Source of the DNA: Bacteroides sp. | GTDB taxonomy: Bacteria; Bacteroidota; Bacteroidia; Bacteroidales; Bacteroidaceae | DNA length: 64,000 bases | Direction of reading: 5' to 3' | Assembly: GCF_028690125.1 (NCBI RefSeq) | Contig: NZ_JAQVBV010000010.1 | Coordinates: forward strand, 1 to 64,000 | In this document: one piece after another, positions 10,478 to 19,100 of the stretch | Layout of the letters: each line of letters begins with the position of its first letter | Position numbering within the stretch: position 1 is the stretch's first letter | Translations under genes and position numbers: made by a program | The notes under the pieces: model-generated | Told to the model about the DNA's origin: nothing | Database searches by the model: none | Seen by the model: only the letters and a program-made list of their open reading frames with translations

Positions 10478-10795
10478 TTAATGCGTGAAAAAATGGGTTC
10501 CGTCTATTTCAATCACGAGGTAATCGCGAGCAATGCGTTTTTCTCCGCTTTCGACGAACTTAACCAGCCGCTGCAACCGATTGGGGTACACCGCTATGCA
10601 AGTGACCATACCACTAACGACTTTTCCTTCCTCCGTAATAAAGCGGATGAAAAACGGCACTCTCTCCTTGAAACCGGCATTTTCCGGCGGATTGAACCCT
10701 GTACGTGTTTCCCCTGTCTTTGGATCAATCCACTTGAATTTTTCAGTATACATCCTTATTAGAGTGAAACTTACTGTTTGCGATTGTTTAGGCAT
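10478..10795 (-). CDS. hypothetical small protein before portal
   Basis: 105 residues starting MPKQSQTVSFTLIRMYTEKFKWIDPKTGETRTGFNPPENAGFKERVPFFIRFITEEGK, predicted to be mainly beta with a basic surface. It begins the portal-to-fibre gene run and is 17 bases from the portal start. No family is recognised. Confidence 0.6.
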   Translation of the reverse strand: MPKQSQTVSFTLIRMYTEKFKWIDPKTGETRTGFNPPENAGFKERVPFFIRFITEEGKVVSGMVTCIAVYPNRLQRLVKFVESGEKRIARDYLVIEIDGTHFFTH

Positions 10796-11064
10796 AGTTG
10801 CTGATTTTTTGTTTCATTATGACAAATTTATGCAATGTCTTTTGTGGGGGGGTGACAAGAAAATAAGGGGACTAAAAAAAGCCTACTGCGAGACGGCGAA
10901 ATGGTAATCCCTACTGCGAGACGACGGTGTCTTAGTAGGTATACTTGAGGTATCGACACAGGGTATTATGAGAGGGTCTATTTTATGATAAACAACGCTA
11001 TTCATCCATCAGACAAATGATATTTTTTACACCAATGTATATATTTTCTGCCGCGTTCGTTAAA
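10796..11064. repeat. gene-free spacer with two direct repeats
   Basis: No credible gene is seen between the portal-operon start and hicA. The sequence CTACTGCGAGACG occurs at 10883-10895 and again at 10911-10923, a 28-base period. The second copy is preceded by TCC, making TCCCTACTG, the same word that is repeated at 36.84-36.89 kb. A partial inverted copy (TTAGTAGG) lies at about 10,932. These look like regulator binding sites for the minus-strand portal operon. Confidence 0.5.
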
Positions 11065-11130
11065 TAGTAGTAATTTTACTACTAATAAAGTATATTTAGT
11101 TTGTGGGTAATAGTAAAACTACTATCTTTG
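11065..11130 (+). promoter_or_regulatory. hicAB promoter with inverted-repeat operators
   Basis: A Bacteroidales promoter is visible: TTTG at 11100-11103, 19 bases, then TATCTTTG at 11123-11130, 26 bases before the hicA ATG. Two inverted repeats share the core TAGTA/TACTA. One is TAGTAGTAA-TT-TTACTACTA at 11065-11084, upstream of -33. The other is ATAGTA-AAAC-TACTAT at 11110-11125, overlapping the spacer and the -7 box. Their place suits autorepression by HicB (known for the family, inferred here). Confidence 0.7.
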
Positions 11131-11156
11131 CAGTGTCACAATTAAATAATCGTTCT

Positions 11157-11354
11157 ATGAAAGTTTTGAAAACAGGTGCAGTGCTAAAGGCATTGCTTGA
11201 TGACGGTTGGGAAATCGTTCATCAAAAAGGGAGTCACCGCCAACTCAAGCATCCCACTAAAAAAGGGAAAGTTACTTTAAACGGTAAGCCTTCAGATGAC
11301 ATCTGGGGGAGAGAGTTGAAAAGTGTGGAGGAACAATCGGGGTTAGTTTTCTAA
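11157..11354 (+). CDS. hicA: HicA-type mRNA interferase toxin
   Basis: 65 residues. The small double-stranded-RNA-binding-like HicA fold is indicated by the sequence VLKALLDDGWEIVHQKGSHRQLKHP. It contains the family's GSH core, with probable catalytic His27. HicA cleaves mRNAs in the cytoplasm unless bound by HicB. The ATG at 11157 (MKVLKTG) is chosen because it starts the conserved domain and lies downstream of the promoter; an upstream in-frame start at 11103 would overlap the promoter. It runs against the surrounding minus-strand phage genes, and HicB follows after 115 bases. Confidence 0.85.
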   Translation: MKVLKTGAVLKALLDDGWEIVHQKGSHRQLKHPTKKGKVTLNGKPSDDIWGRELKSVEEQSGLVF

Positions 11355-11411
11355 CCCCACCCCCTTTTCCTATTTCATAGAAGTGTATTTTTTAATAGAC
11401 AAAGTATTAGC

Positions 11412-11445
11412 AGAGAAGGTTCCGGAATAACTTCCGTCCTTCTCT
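11412..11445 (+). promoter_or_regulatory. intercistronic hairpin between hicA and hicB
   Basis: An 8-bp stem, AGAGAAGG at 11412-11419 with CCTTCTCT at 11438-11445, encloses a smaller repeat (TTCCGGAATAACTTCCG). It lies in the 115-base hicA-hicB gap, which is longer than usual for this operon. It could attenuate or process the transcript and so set the toxin to antitoxin ratio. There is no strong T-run after it. Confidence 0.45.
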
Positions 11446-11469
11446 CTAATTTACAACAAAAAAAAGATC

Positions 11470-11877
11470 ATGGAAAAAGTAACAATTCAAGTTTCGCGTA
11501 CAGAGAAAGGCTATTCCGCTTCATGTGATTTGCTTCCCGGATGGGTAGTAGCCGTAACCGGGGATTTTGAAGCATTGGAAAAAGAGGTTCAAGAAAGCGT
11601 AGACTTCTACGTAGATTGCGCCAAAGAAGACTATGAAACATATCCGGTCGTCTTTGATAGAGAATATATATTTGAGTACAAGTTTGATATTCAAAGCTTA
11701 TTATGCTTTTATCAAAACATTTTTTCTTTCTCTGCGTTAGAACATTTGACAGGGATTAACCAGAAACAGCTATGCCACTATGCTGCCGGAAGGTCTAAAC
11801 CCCGATTGGAACAAGCTAAAAAAATTGTAGATGGTCTGCACCGATTGGCAGGCGAACTAAATAGAGTCTCTATTTAA
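11470..11877 (+). CDS. hicB: HicB-type antitoxin with HTH domain
   Basis: 135 residues. The N-terminal half (GYSASCDLLPGWVVAVTGDFEALEKEVQESVDFYVD) is the partial RNase H-like HicB fold that covers HicA. The C-terminal half (FSALEHLTGINQKQLCHYAAGRSKPRLEQAKKIVDGLHRLA) is a Cro/CI-like helix-turn-helix for binding its own promoter. It is preceded by an A-rich leader (ACAACAAAAAAAAGATC). It probably neutralises HicA and represses the operon through the inverted repeats near 11,065-11,125. Confidence 0.85.
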   Translation: MEKVTIQVSRTEKGYSASCDLLPGWVVAVTGDFEALEKEVQESVDFYVDCAKEDYETYPVVFDREYIFEYKFDIQSLLCFYQNIFSFSALEHLTGINQKQLCHYAAGRSKPRLEQAKKIVDGLHRLAGELNRVSI

Positions 11878-11906
11878 TTGTGACAAATTGATTTTGAGAC
11901 GTATGT

Positions 11907-11940
11907 AAAAGGCTTCCACGAGTTTGGAAGCCTTTTTTTA
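11907..11940. terminator. bidirectional terminator between hicB and terminase
   Basis: Stem AAAGGCTTCCA / TGGAAGCCTTT with a six-base loop and a T-run at 11932-11939. It ends hicAB on the plus strand. The A-run on the other side lets it also work for the minus-strand large terminase gene, which stops at 11943. Confidence 0.8.
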
Positions 11941-11942
11941 TG

Positions 11943-13934
11943 TTATCCCGTCATCGGCAAACAAATACCGGTCATATTGGTCTGAAAGTACTTCACGCCC
12001 ATAAACAACACGTCGAAAGCATCGGTACCGTCCGTTCGGAGTTCCAGCGGATCGTACTCTGTTTCGATGTATTTCTCTTTTGACTTGTCTTTTTCGAATC
12101 CGCGACTTCCCACACGTACCGCCGTATTCTCCATTGCTACAATCAGCGACTCGTTGTTATCCGTATTGATACGGATAAACGGGTAACTTACGCCTGCTAA
12201 CGCTTCGTTGATGTCTTTGTGCTTCATCGGGTGCTCTGCCGGACGCCCCATGTCTATTGGATTCACGATCCACCCACCATTAGTCAATTCCTCTATTACT
12301 ACGTCCTTAAAGTCTTGTTGCGCTTCAAGTGCATAGCCCTTATGTTTGGCAGTGGTGTCGTAGTAATAGTTAACATACCGGCATGTCTTTTTGTGCGGTT
12401 CGTAATACTTACACCAATCACGAACCAACTCGCGAAGCTTACGTTCATTCTTCACGTACATGGAGCTAAGAACCATCAAAGCTTCACGTCCGCAACCGGA
12501 ATCATAGTATGTTTGTCCGGTCACTACCCAGTTGATATTCGCGTTGTAGTCGAAGGCAATATGCAACGGGAGGTTGAGATTCACATCCCCGTCCTTAGTG
12601 CAATTCTTCACTTTTTGAAGTTCGGCAAAGTCAATAGTTTCATAGTCTGTCTTCACCGTCTGTCCACCAATCACCGTACTGGCTATGCGCTTGTGCATAC
12701 TCATTTCGATAGCCGGACAATCGCTCGGAACGTAACCATGAAGATTATCAATATCTAACTTTGAGTAGAACCCATCACTAGAGTGTTGCTTCTTCATGTT
12801 CAAGATGGAGATAGCAAATACGATGGGCGAAAGGTCGCGCTTCATCTTAGCAATGTAATCTACACCCAACAAATCAATATTGTCAAGCGTACTGGCCCGG
12901 AAGAAGGCAAATGTGTTGCAACGTAATTCGTTGATACGTTTCTCATAGCTTTTCGACTTGAGTATCATTTGCATTTCAAAGTATTCCTGCTTTGTAATCA
13001 GATACTCATAGTTGAACAATAGTTCCGCGTCGGATGCTATAACGACGTTGTAGTTCACCAACATATCAACGTTACGCTTACTTATACCCGGCTGCGGAAG
13101 TATTTTGAATGTTCCTTTCCGCTCCATGCAGCAGTTTGCCACAAGCTGTATTTCCCTTCTCTTTTCCTCTGAAACCACCTGTACCGAATGCCCTGTTTTC
13201 TTAGCACTACGAAGCATTTCATTGAAGAAAATTACTCGGTCGGAATAATGTTCCAACTCTGCTTGTAATTCCGATGGCTTACGACCTTTGAATGGGCCAC
13301 TTTCGAGTGAAATACTGCACTTCTCTTCTTCCTTCTCCATCCAGCTATCGCGTTGTGAAAGTGCGGCATCACTCACGAATAGCGTGCCTTTGTAGTAGGG
13401 ATTTTGTTCAGAGAAACGCCAGTCACCAAGTGGATGGGTGATACCGGATAGAGCGGGTTGCACCTCTGATACGAACTTTTCTCGTTTTATGAATCTCGCT
13501 TCGTCCACGATAAAGTAGTTCACAGTCATGGAATTGGCAGAGCCTTGTACTTCGAGGCTGACGAGATGCCACACAAAACCGTTATAGAAGGTGATGCAAT
13601 GGCTCCAGTCTTTTGGCTTGATGATGGGACGGGGAATATTCAAGCATTTTGGCGGTTGCCCCCACCAAAAATGAACACCCTCTTTTAGCCCCCAAAAACG
13701 TTCGATTGCTGCAATGGTCGCGGGCACGGTACGGGTGAAGAGTTGTTTCCGACTATTACCCGCCCAAATACCCGCCCCTTGCGGCATGGATTGTACTACA
13801 CGACCGCTTTGCGGCCCGATAACTCCATCCGTTTTACCAAAACGTCGAGCAGCAATGACACGAGTATCTCGTGCGCCACAGTAGTAGATGCGTTGCTGAA
13901 TCTTGTTTAGATATACGTCCCGACGTTCGGCCAT
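11943..13934 (-). CDS. phage terminase large subunit
   Basis: 663 residues. The N-terminal ATPase has a Walker A-like motif, AARRFGKTDG (residues 29-38, Lys34), and a Walker B, NYFIVDEARF (about 145). The C-terminal RNase H-like nuclease shows its acidic residues in IAFDYNANINWVVTG (about 465), YYYDTTAKHKG (about 545) and TDAFDVLFMG near the end. The enzyme cuts concatemeric DNA and pumps it through the portal. The preceding minus-strand genes are the small terminase and an 86-residue protein. Downstream, hicAB interrupts the path to the portal gene. Confidence 0.92.
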   Translation of the reverse strand: MAERRDVYLNKIQQRIYYCGARDTRVIAARRFGKTDGVIGPQSGRVVQSMPQGAGIWAGNSRKQLFTRTVPATIAAIERFWGLKEGVHFWWGQPPKCLNIPRPIIKPKDWSHCITFYNGFVWHLVSLEVQGSANSMTVNYFIVDEARFIKREKFVSEVQPALSGITHPLGDWRFSEQNPYYKGTLFVSDAALSQRDSWMEKEEEKCSISLESGPFKGRKPSELQAELEHYSDRVIFFNEMLRSAKKTGHSVQVVSEEKRREIQLVANCCMERKGTFKILPQPGISKRNVDMLVNYNVVIASDAELLFNYEYLITKQEYFEMQMILKSKSYEKRINELRCNTFAFFRASTLDNIDLLGVDYIAKMKRDLSPIVFAISILNMKKQHSSDGFYSKLDIDNLHGYVPSDCPAIEMSMHKRIASTVIGGQTVKTDYETIDFAELQKVKNCTKDGDVNLNLPLHIAFDYNANINWVVTGQTYYDSGCGREALMVLSSMYVKNERKLRELVRDWCKYYEPHKKTCRYVNYYYDTTAKHKGYALEAQQDFKDVVIEELTNGGWIVNPIDMGRPAEHPMKHKDINEALAGVSYPFIRINTDNNESLIVAMENTAVRVGSRGFEKDKSKEKYIETEYDPLELRTDGTDAFDVLFMGVKYFQTNMTGICLPMTG

Positions 13935-13970
13935 GATGATAGGAAAGGTTTAGGTTTATATGTGTTATAA

Positions 13971-14231
13971 CTATAATGATTCTATTTCTTTACTTATTTC
14001 TTCAATGCGTAGTTTTATTTTCCCTATAATCAACGAATGATGTGTATCTAATATATCATGTAACTCTTTAATTTCTCTGATGTACATATTTTCTTTCCAT
14101 GTCATACTATCCCTACTTCCTTCAATAAAGCATAGTTTACATATTGGACTCTCAATATTACCAAGAATTTCATTCAGCTTGCTTCTTTCATTATAGAGTG
14201 ATACAGCTTTATTACATTTATCTTCCGTCAT
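13971..14231 (-). CDS. small helical protein between terminase genes
   Basis: 86 residues, highly charged and helical, with a CKLC pair near residue 31 and heptad-like Ile/Leu spacing at both ends. It lies between the small and large terminase genes and is clearly AT-richer than both, suggesting a later insertion (moron-like). Function is not recognised. Confidence 0.55.
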   Translation of the reverse strand: MTEDKCNKAVSLYNERSKLNEILGNIESPICKLCFIEGSRDSMTWKENMYIREIKELHDILDTHHSLIIGKIKLRIEEISKEIESL

Positions 14232-14276
14232 AAATTATTCATTTCTTTATAATGAAGCCCGCCCAAGGGCTGTTGA

Positions 14277-14993
14277 TTATTCATTTCGTTCGTAAATATC
14301 TTGTTCTTTCTCTTCCTCCACCGGAGCTGTTTCGTACATTCCTTCATCATTGAGTACAAGGTCTTCCACCTCCTTCTCACTGACGCCATATTGAGCAGCG
14401 AGATTGCGTTTCTCATCGTCCGTCAGGTTGATTCGTCCCGGCTTCACTACACCTACATCGCCGGTGATGTTGATGTCAGTATTTGCCAAGTCATCGAAAC
14501 CTTGCTGTTGCTCGTCGAAGTCCTTGTAAAGACGCATTTTCAATTCGGCACCACCTTTCACGTCGCGACCGTTACCGGTCTTCATTCCTTCTGAAATGAG
14601 CCAGTCGCTGGAATCCTCCACTTTGGCTCGTTCAATGTTAGCGGTAGGGCGATTGAATACCCCGATGATGTGGTCCAACGTCTGTACGTCATTTGCTAAC
14701 TTGCTGTAATCGCGGGGCTTTCCGAGTTTGATGCCCAGTTTCTCGCATAGTTCGGCATAATGAGGATCGTGATTCGCTTTCGTAAGGAAGTCATCGTATA
14801 TGCGGGCAGAGATACGACGGCAAAGTTCAGTTGGCTTGATCTGTTTGTTCGACATCCACACCTGATAAGCTTCATAGGCTATCATGGTGCGAAGCTTCTG
14901 CTCCTCTGTCATCCGCATGTGGCGAAGAGAAGTGCCCATGAAGATGAACTTATCTACCAATTCAAGATAACCATCACTTACCTTCATACTCAA
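14277..14993 (-). CDS. putative terminase small subunit
   Basis: 238 residues. An N-terminal helical DNA-binding region (LRTMIAYEAYQVWMSNKQIKPTELCRRISARIYDDFLTKA) resembles the HTH part of small terminases. It is followed by a helical middle and a strongly acidic tail (APVEEEKEQDIYERNE). Its place immediately upstream of the large terminase supports the call. The start overlaps the stop of the 179-residue gene by 4 bases (ATGA), indicating coupling. Confidence 0.65.
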   Translation of the reverse strand: MSMKVSDGYLELVDKFIFMGTSLRHMRMTEEQKLRTMIAYEAYQVWMSNKQIKPTELCRRISARIYDDFLTKANHDPHYAELCEKLGIKLGKPRDYSKLANDVQTLDHIIGVFNRPTANIERAKVEDSSDWLISEGMKTGNGRDVKGGAELKMRLYKDFDEQQQGFDDLANTDINITGDVGVVKPGRINLTDDEKRNLAAQYGVSEKEVEDLVLNDEGMYETAPVEEEKEQDIYERNE

Positions 14994-15529
14994 TATTTCT
15001 TATTCAGTAACTTCACAATCAGTTCGTTCTTACTCGGAAGCACGGTGGTTAGTTTCAACTTCGGAGTAATGGCTTCAGTAGCCGACTTAAACAATCCGGC
15101 ATCCGTACCGTAGCTGCTGCTGTACATACAGAGCGTAAAGTCTGTTTCGAGCAACAACGGTCCCTGTATGTGCAGGAAACGATGAAAGTCGGTCAATGCA
15201 AATACACCATCTAAAATGTGAGAATCGAACGTGTAGCATACCTTATCCAGATTACCCGCCAACTCATTTTTTACCAATTCAGTCTGCGGTTTGTTTGTTA
15301 CCAACAAAAGAGCCTTGAACCAACCTTTCACCAAATAGGTGTTCAGCGTTCGAAGCGTAAATACATTCACTTCAGGGATGGTAATCAGACAAACGGCATC
15401 GGGCACTAACTGCCCGACGGCTGCCATGAGGTCTTTCAGGAGCCAATCGCCATTACTTTGAAAGTAGGCGAACGGTTGCCGCGCAATAGGCGGCAACTCA
15501 TTGTTTATACAACAGGGTTGAATATACAT
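14990..15529 (-). CDS. hypothetical protein of head operon
   Basis: 179 residues, alpha/beta in character, with hydrophobic strands such as AVCLITIPEVNVFTLRTLNTYL and FKALLLVTNKPQTELV. It is coupled to its neighbours by a 3-base gap upstream and a 4-base overlap downstream. A structural or DNA-packaging accessory role is possible; no family is recognised. Confidence 0.6.
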   Translation of the reverse strand: MYIQPCCINNELPPIARQPFAYFQSNGDWLLKDLMAAVGQLVPDAVCLITIPEVNVFTLRTLNTYLVKGWFKALLLVTNKPQTELVKNELAGNLDKVCYTFDSHILDGVFALTDFHRFLHIQGPLLLETDFTLCMYSSSYGTDAGLFKSATEAITPKLKLTTVLPSKNELIVKLLNKKY

Positions 15530-15532
15530 GGC

Positions 15533-16945
15533 TTATTCTTTTTCGGTGGTTTCTGCTTTAGAATCAACAGAAGTGTTTACAGGTGGCGTATCAAGCGCTC
15601 CAAGGATGATGCCTGCTGTTGCTTCTAAGTCAGCATCTTCTTCCTCTGCGGCTGTAGATTTCTCTTTACCTGCTTCTTCTTTCTTTGCCTTACCCGTTTT
15701 CTTAGCTGCGGTAGCTTCGGCAAGTTCCTGTTCGGCTTTGGCTATAATCACATCGTATTCCTCGGTCGGTTCACCCAATGATTTTACCTCTTCCAAATAC
15801 TCTTTCATCTTTTCTACACGCTTTGAAGTAACCTTCATATCAGAGCGAAGCATATAGGTGCGGATGGTATGCAGCGTTTTAGCTTTGGCGGCCGCCACGT
15901 TCTTGGCGTCCTCTTCGTCTTTGATTTGTTCGGGAGTTTTTACCGCAGCCTTCGCTTCGGCAACAGATGCTTCCAATTCAGCGGCGAAAGCTTCACCACC
16001 CATTTTTTCGTAGTATGGACGAAGGATATTCATTAACTGTTCCAATGTTTGACCGGATGATTCCATACGAGTCTTGAATTCACCAAAGTCGGGTTCTTTG
16101 GTTAACGTAACAAATAGCGTAGCCAGCTCCTTATCAACACGAGCATATATAGCCAGATAAGCACTCGTAGCTTCTGCGGCAGCACGCGTATGAGGTTCGA
16201 TTATCTCCGGGGCTACATTTCGCTTTTCCAAAGCCTTTGCCTGTTCGCTCGCCAAAGCAGCCGTTGCACGAAGCGCACTCACTGTTTTCATTTCAGCACG
16301 AAGTTCTTCGCTTACCAGCCATTGCAATTGATCGAAATGCAACTTTTTATCACCGAGTATGGCGTTTACACCTTGATCGAACAAAGATGGCTGTGCGGCT
16401 TTCTTCGCCAATTCCTCTGCTACTTTCTTTGCAGCTTCTTCAGCGGCTTTTTCAGTAGATGCTTCGGTTGTCGGAGCTACTATAACGCTTTCTGTAAGAC
16501 TGGCAATGGCTTTCGCCTTTTGCAATTCAAGGTCATTCCCTGATGCTGCGGCAATAGCTGCATCCATGTCTTCTTTCGACGGACGACCACGGCGGCGAGT
16601 TGCTGCTTGGGTTACAGGCATATAAGCAAGTGTTTCTCCATTTGCTCCTCTTATAACCGTTCCCGTTCCTATTTCCGCCTTAATCTTGTCGGTGTACTTT
16701 ACCATCAGATTCACGCGGCGCGAGAAATCACGAAATAACAATGATTTATCAATGAAGTCACGACAATAGGCAAAGGCGTTCATCAATGCCAACCCCTTTT
16801 GAAAACTCTTGATACTACTTTCTACCCACACATCACCCAATGCGCAAAGAATAGGTAACTGTTCTTTGGTGAAAGTGGAAAAATCAGTTATCCATTTCAG
16901 TTGTTCTTCCGGAGTCATGTCTTTGTAAAGCTTTACTTTTTCCAT
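15533..16945 (-). CDS. Ala/Glu/Lys-rich helical phage protein with AT-hook-like motif
   Basis: 470 residues. The first 100 form a compact helical region. Residues 117-124 read RRRGRPSK, an AT-hook-like element that can bind the minor groove of AT-rich DNA. The rest is long Ala/Glu/Lys-rich helix and low-complexity sequence, ending in an acidic, Thr-rich tail. It heads the packaging gene run (15.5 to 11.9 kb), just after a terminator. A DNA-bound scaffold or packaging accessory is an inference. Composition differs markedly from its neighbours. Confidence 0.6.
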   Translation of the reverse strand: MEKVKLYKDMTPEEQLKWITDFSTFTKEQLPILCALGDVWVESSIKSFQKGLALMNAFAYCRDFIDKSLLFRDFSRRVNLMVKYTDKIKAEIGTGTVIRGANGETLAYMPVTQAATRRRGRPSKEDMDAAIAAASGNDLELQKAKAIASLTESVIVAPTTEASTEKAAEEAAKKVAEELAKKAAQPSLFDQGVNAILGDKKLHFDQLQWLVSEELRAEMKTVSALRATAALASEQAKALEKRNVAPEIIEPHTRAAAEATSAYLAIYARVDKELATLFVTLTKEPDFGEFKTRMESSGQTLEQLMNILRPYYEKMGGEAFAAELEASVAEAKAAVKTPEQIKDEEDAKNVAAAKAKTLHTIRTYMLRSDMKVTSKRVEKMKEYLEEVKSLGEPTEEYDVIIAKAEQELAEATAAKKTGKAKKEEAGKEKSTAAEEEDADLEATAGIILGALDTPPVNTSVDSKAETTEKE

Positions 16946-17045
16946 ATTCCTTTGTTTTTGATTTATAAATCAGTTTAGTAGCCACAAATATGGGCGAACT
17001 TGCCGACGCACGGGGGACAGCTTTTTCGCACGGATTTGGCGAACA

Positions 17046-17092
17046 CAAAAAAGCCCGGACAAGCATCGTTTGATGGATGCGTCCGGGCTTTC
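17046..17092 (-). terminator. terminator after the tail-tube-like gene
   Basis: Stem AAGCCCGGAC / GTCCGGGCTT (17051-17060 and 17081-17090) with a T-run on the minus strand at 17047-17052. It ends the capsid block 21 bases after the stop of the 186-residue gene. Confidence 0.85.
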
Positions 17093-17112
17093 TAATTAAA
17101 TAGATTTGTTGA

Positions 17113-17673
17113 TTAGGTACTTGCTGGGGCAACATATCCTTCGAGAAGAGTGTCGATGTTATCAATATCAACATAAAGCATTGGATATTTAACACGAGAC
17201 AATGTTCCAGTGATGGTTGTTACACGAGCATCTGTTCCGCCAGCACCTGTTTCAGCCTTGATACCATCAGCATCAAATACCAACTTACGATCTTTGTCAT
17301 ACGCAATTTGGAAATCATCGCCATCAGGTATAATTGCGAACAAATCCAAGTTATTCAAAGGTCTTCCAAGTTTGGATGTCATCTTATTGGCAGCATCCAA
17401 CACTGCTTTTACTGTGAGTTTATATCCGGCACGTTTTCCTAAAGAAGAACCTTCAATACTATTGGAGTCATCCTTACATTCAAATTTGAACAAACCTTTT
17501 CCTGGTTTAAACTTGGGAGCACTATACACGTTGTCCGTCAATATCATCGGTTCGGAAAGTTCACTTTTCACTCCGAAGTAAATAAGAGGACTGGTACCAG
17601 GAAAATTTTCCAAGCACTGTTCTCCCTCTAAAAAATGCCCCATGGTAGGGCAAGGACTTGCATTTTCTGCCAT
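17113..17673 (-). CDS. putative major tail (tube) protein
   Basis: 186 residues, almost all beta, starting MAENASPCPTMGHFLEGEQCLENFPGTSPLIYFGVKSEL. Size, strand-rich character and its position directly after the major capsid gene fit a tail tube or head decoration protein. An Ala-Gly-Thr loop (KAETGAGGTDARV) lies near residue 145. No motif proves the choice. Confidence 0.5.
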   Translation of the reverse strand: MAENASPCPTMGHFLEGEQCLENFPGTSPLIYFGVKSELSEPMILTDNVYSAPKFKPGKGLFKFECKDDSNSIEGSSLGKRAGYKLTVKAVLDAANKMTSKLGRPLNNLDLFAIIPDGDDFQIAYDKDRKLVFDADGIKAETGAGGTDARVTTITGTLSRVKYPMLYVDIDNIDTLLEGYVAPAST

Positions 17674-17719
17674 ATTCTTAGTTTTTACTTGTTACTTAAA
17701 ATAGATTTACGCATCGTAA

Positions 17720-17758
17720 AGAAGAAGGGAACAGACTACTCAATGGAAGCCTGGTTCC
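17720..17758 (-). terminator. possible terminator after capsid gene
   Basis: Imperfect hairpin with arms AGGGAAC (about 17,727) and GTTCCCT (about 17,752), in the 97-base gap between the capsid and the 186-residue gene. A T/C-rich stretch follows on the minus strand. It may be a partial terminator that lowers the level of downstream genes. Confidence 0.45.
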
Positions 17759-17770
17759 CTCTACTTACAT

Positions 17771-19057
17771 TTATGTAGTCTTCTTCTTGAAGATTGCAGT
17801 TCTAGCCCCCGGCTGACCTTTGGTTACAACGGTAATTTCCGCTGTTTTCTCGCCTGTATTCCAAGCTACGAACTCACCTGTAGAAGTAGGTGCAGCAACC
17901 AACTTCAATACAGCACCGGAAGTGTATTCTGCTTCGTTGTTTGGTGCTGCATCATTCACGGTTACAGTACCCAGAGTTGTATCGCTAGATTGAACAACGA
18001 ATACATCTTTGGTGTAATCGCCTGCACAGTCGTTAGGAATCAAAGAACCGTTACTCATACAGAAGCTGTCAGAGTTTACATTGATTACGCGAGTAGCCTG
18101 AATAGACTGTACCTGGAATGAGATATCTGTATGGTCGTTATCACTACCTACACGGACTGATACACTGGTACGGCTGTCTTTGTCATCTACACCATATTCA
18201 AAGTTGTACGGAACAGTAGCAATCATCAAATCTCCGGTACCGAATGATGCTTCGGGGCAGAAAGTTACATTTCTGTATCCGGGGATGGTGAAAGTACCCG
18301 CTTCTTCATTGTAAATCACACTCTTGTTATTTCCCTTGCTGTTGCCATATCCATCGGCAATGGCTTCACCTGTTTCTTCCGTACAGTAAAGCATAACTTC
18401 CGGTGCATTGCGCAGGTTTTGGCTCCATCCCATGCGGAAATTTTGGAAAATATTGAATGGAGTTGGATCTTTTTCATCAATAGGTTTTCCAATCGTTTCG
18501 ACTTCTACATAGTTCTTGTTTGCCTTACTGATGCGACTCATCGCAATATCCTGACGAAGATAGGTAATGAAGCCAGTATAAAGACGGAGATGCCATTTCG
18601 GATTCGTTTTATCGTCAGGAATAGTATCATCACCATGCCACAAGTTATCGAAGATGTCTTCTCCGTAGTTGGCTACTGCTGCCTGAAAAGCAATCTCAGA
18701 AAGCGGGTAGGTGTAGTTTACATTATCAACTCCGTCTACAATCGCCAATTCGTTGTAGTTGTCCTTGTTGTCAAGGTAATGGTTCATAGCCAAATGGCCT
18801 ACCATCTTACGCTCTTCCAGATACCCGATTGTGTTGTTTACCGGTTTGCCTACGACCTTGCGAACAGTGGTATGACCTTTACGGTTCATAATCGTTTTCA
18901 CGTCTTTGAACTGGAGTCCGGTAGATACCAGGATCTTCATGCGGTCGAACACATCAGGACGATAATGTACGCCACCCATCACAATTTGCTTCGTGTACTT
19001 CGTAGCGATTTGCTCCAATGCACTTACACCAATAAAGGCTGCTCTTGTTTCTGCCAT
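17771..19057 (-). CDS. major capsid protein with C-terminal B-repeat domain
   Basis: 428 residues. The gene follows the protease-scaffold gene by 43 bases, the standard order for HK97-type capsids, and the first 350 residues are of suitable mixed alpha/beta character. From about residue 360 the sequence (LGTVTVNDAAPNNEAEYTSGAVLKLVAAPTSTGEFVAWNTGEKTAEITVV) matches the pattern of divergent InlB B-repeats, a beta-grasp domain usually found on surface proteins. It probably sits on the outer face of the shell as a built-in decoration, perhaps for adhesion to mucus or glycans (inference). Start MAETRAAFIG is clear. Confidence 0.8.
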   Translation of the reverse strand: MAETRAAFIGVSALEQIATKYTKQIVMGGVHYRPDVFDRMKILVSTGLQFKDVKTIMNRKGHTTVRKVVGKPVNNTIGYLEERKMVGHLAMNHYLDNKDNYNELAIVDGVDNVNYTYPLSEIAFQAAVANYGEDIFDNLWHGDDTIPDDKTNPKWHLRLYTGFITYLRQDIAMSRISKANKNYVEVETIGKPIDEKDPTPFNIFQNFRMGWSQNLRNAPEVMLYCTEETGEAIADGYGNSKGNNKSVIYNEEAGTFTIPGYRNVTFCPEASFGTGDLMIATVPYNFEYGVDDKDSRTSVSVRVGSDNDHTDISFQVQSIQATRVINVNSDSFCMSNGSLIPNDCAGDYTKDVFVVQSSDTTLGTVTVNDAAPNNEAEYTSGAVLKLVAAPTSTGEFVAWNTGEKTAEITVVTKGQPGARTAIFKKKTT

Positions 19058-19100
19058 AATTTTAAAATGTTTAGGTTATTATTATTTGTTTTATCTCCGG

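Noticed and set aside
14228..14416. 62-codon minus-strand frame
   Set aside because: It lies inside the small terminase gene in another frame, and that gene is better supported.
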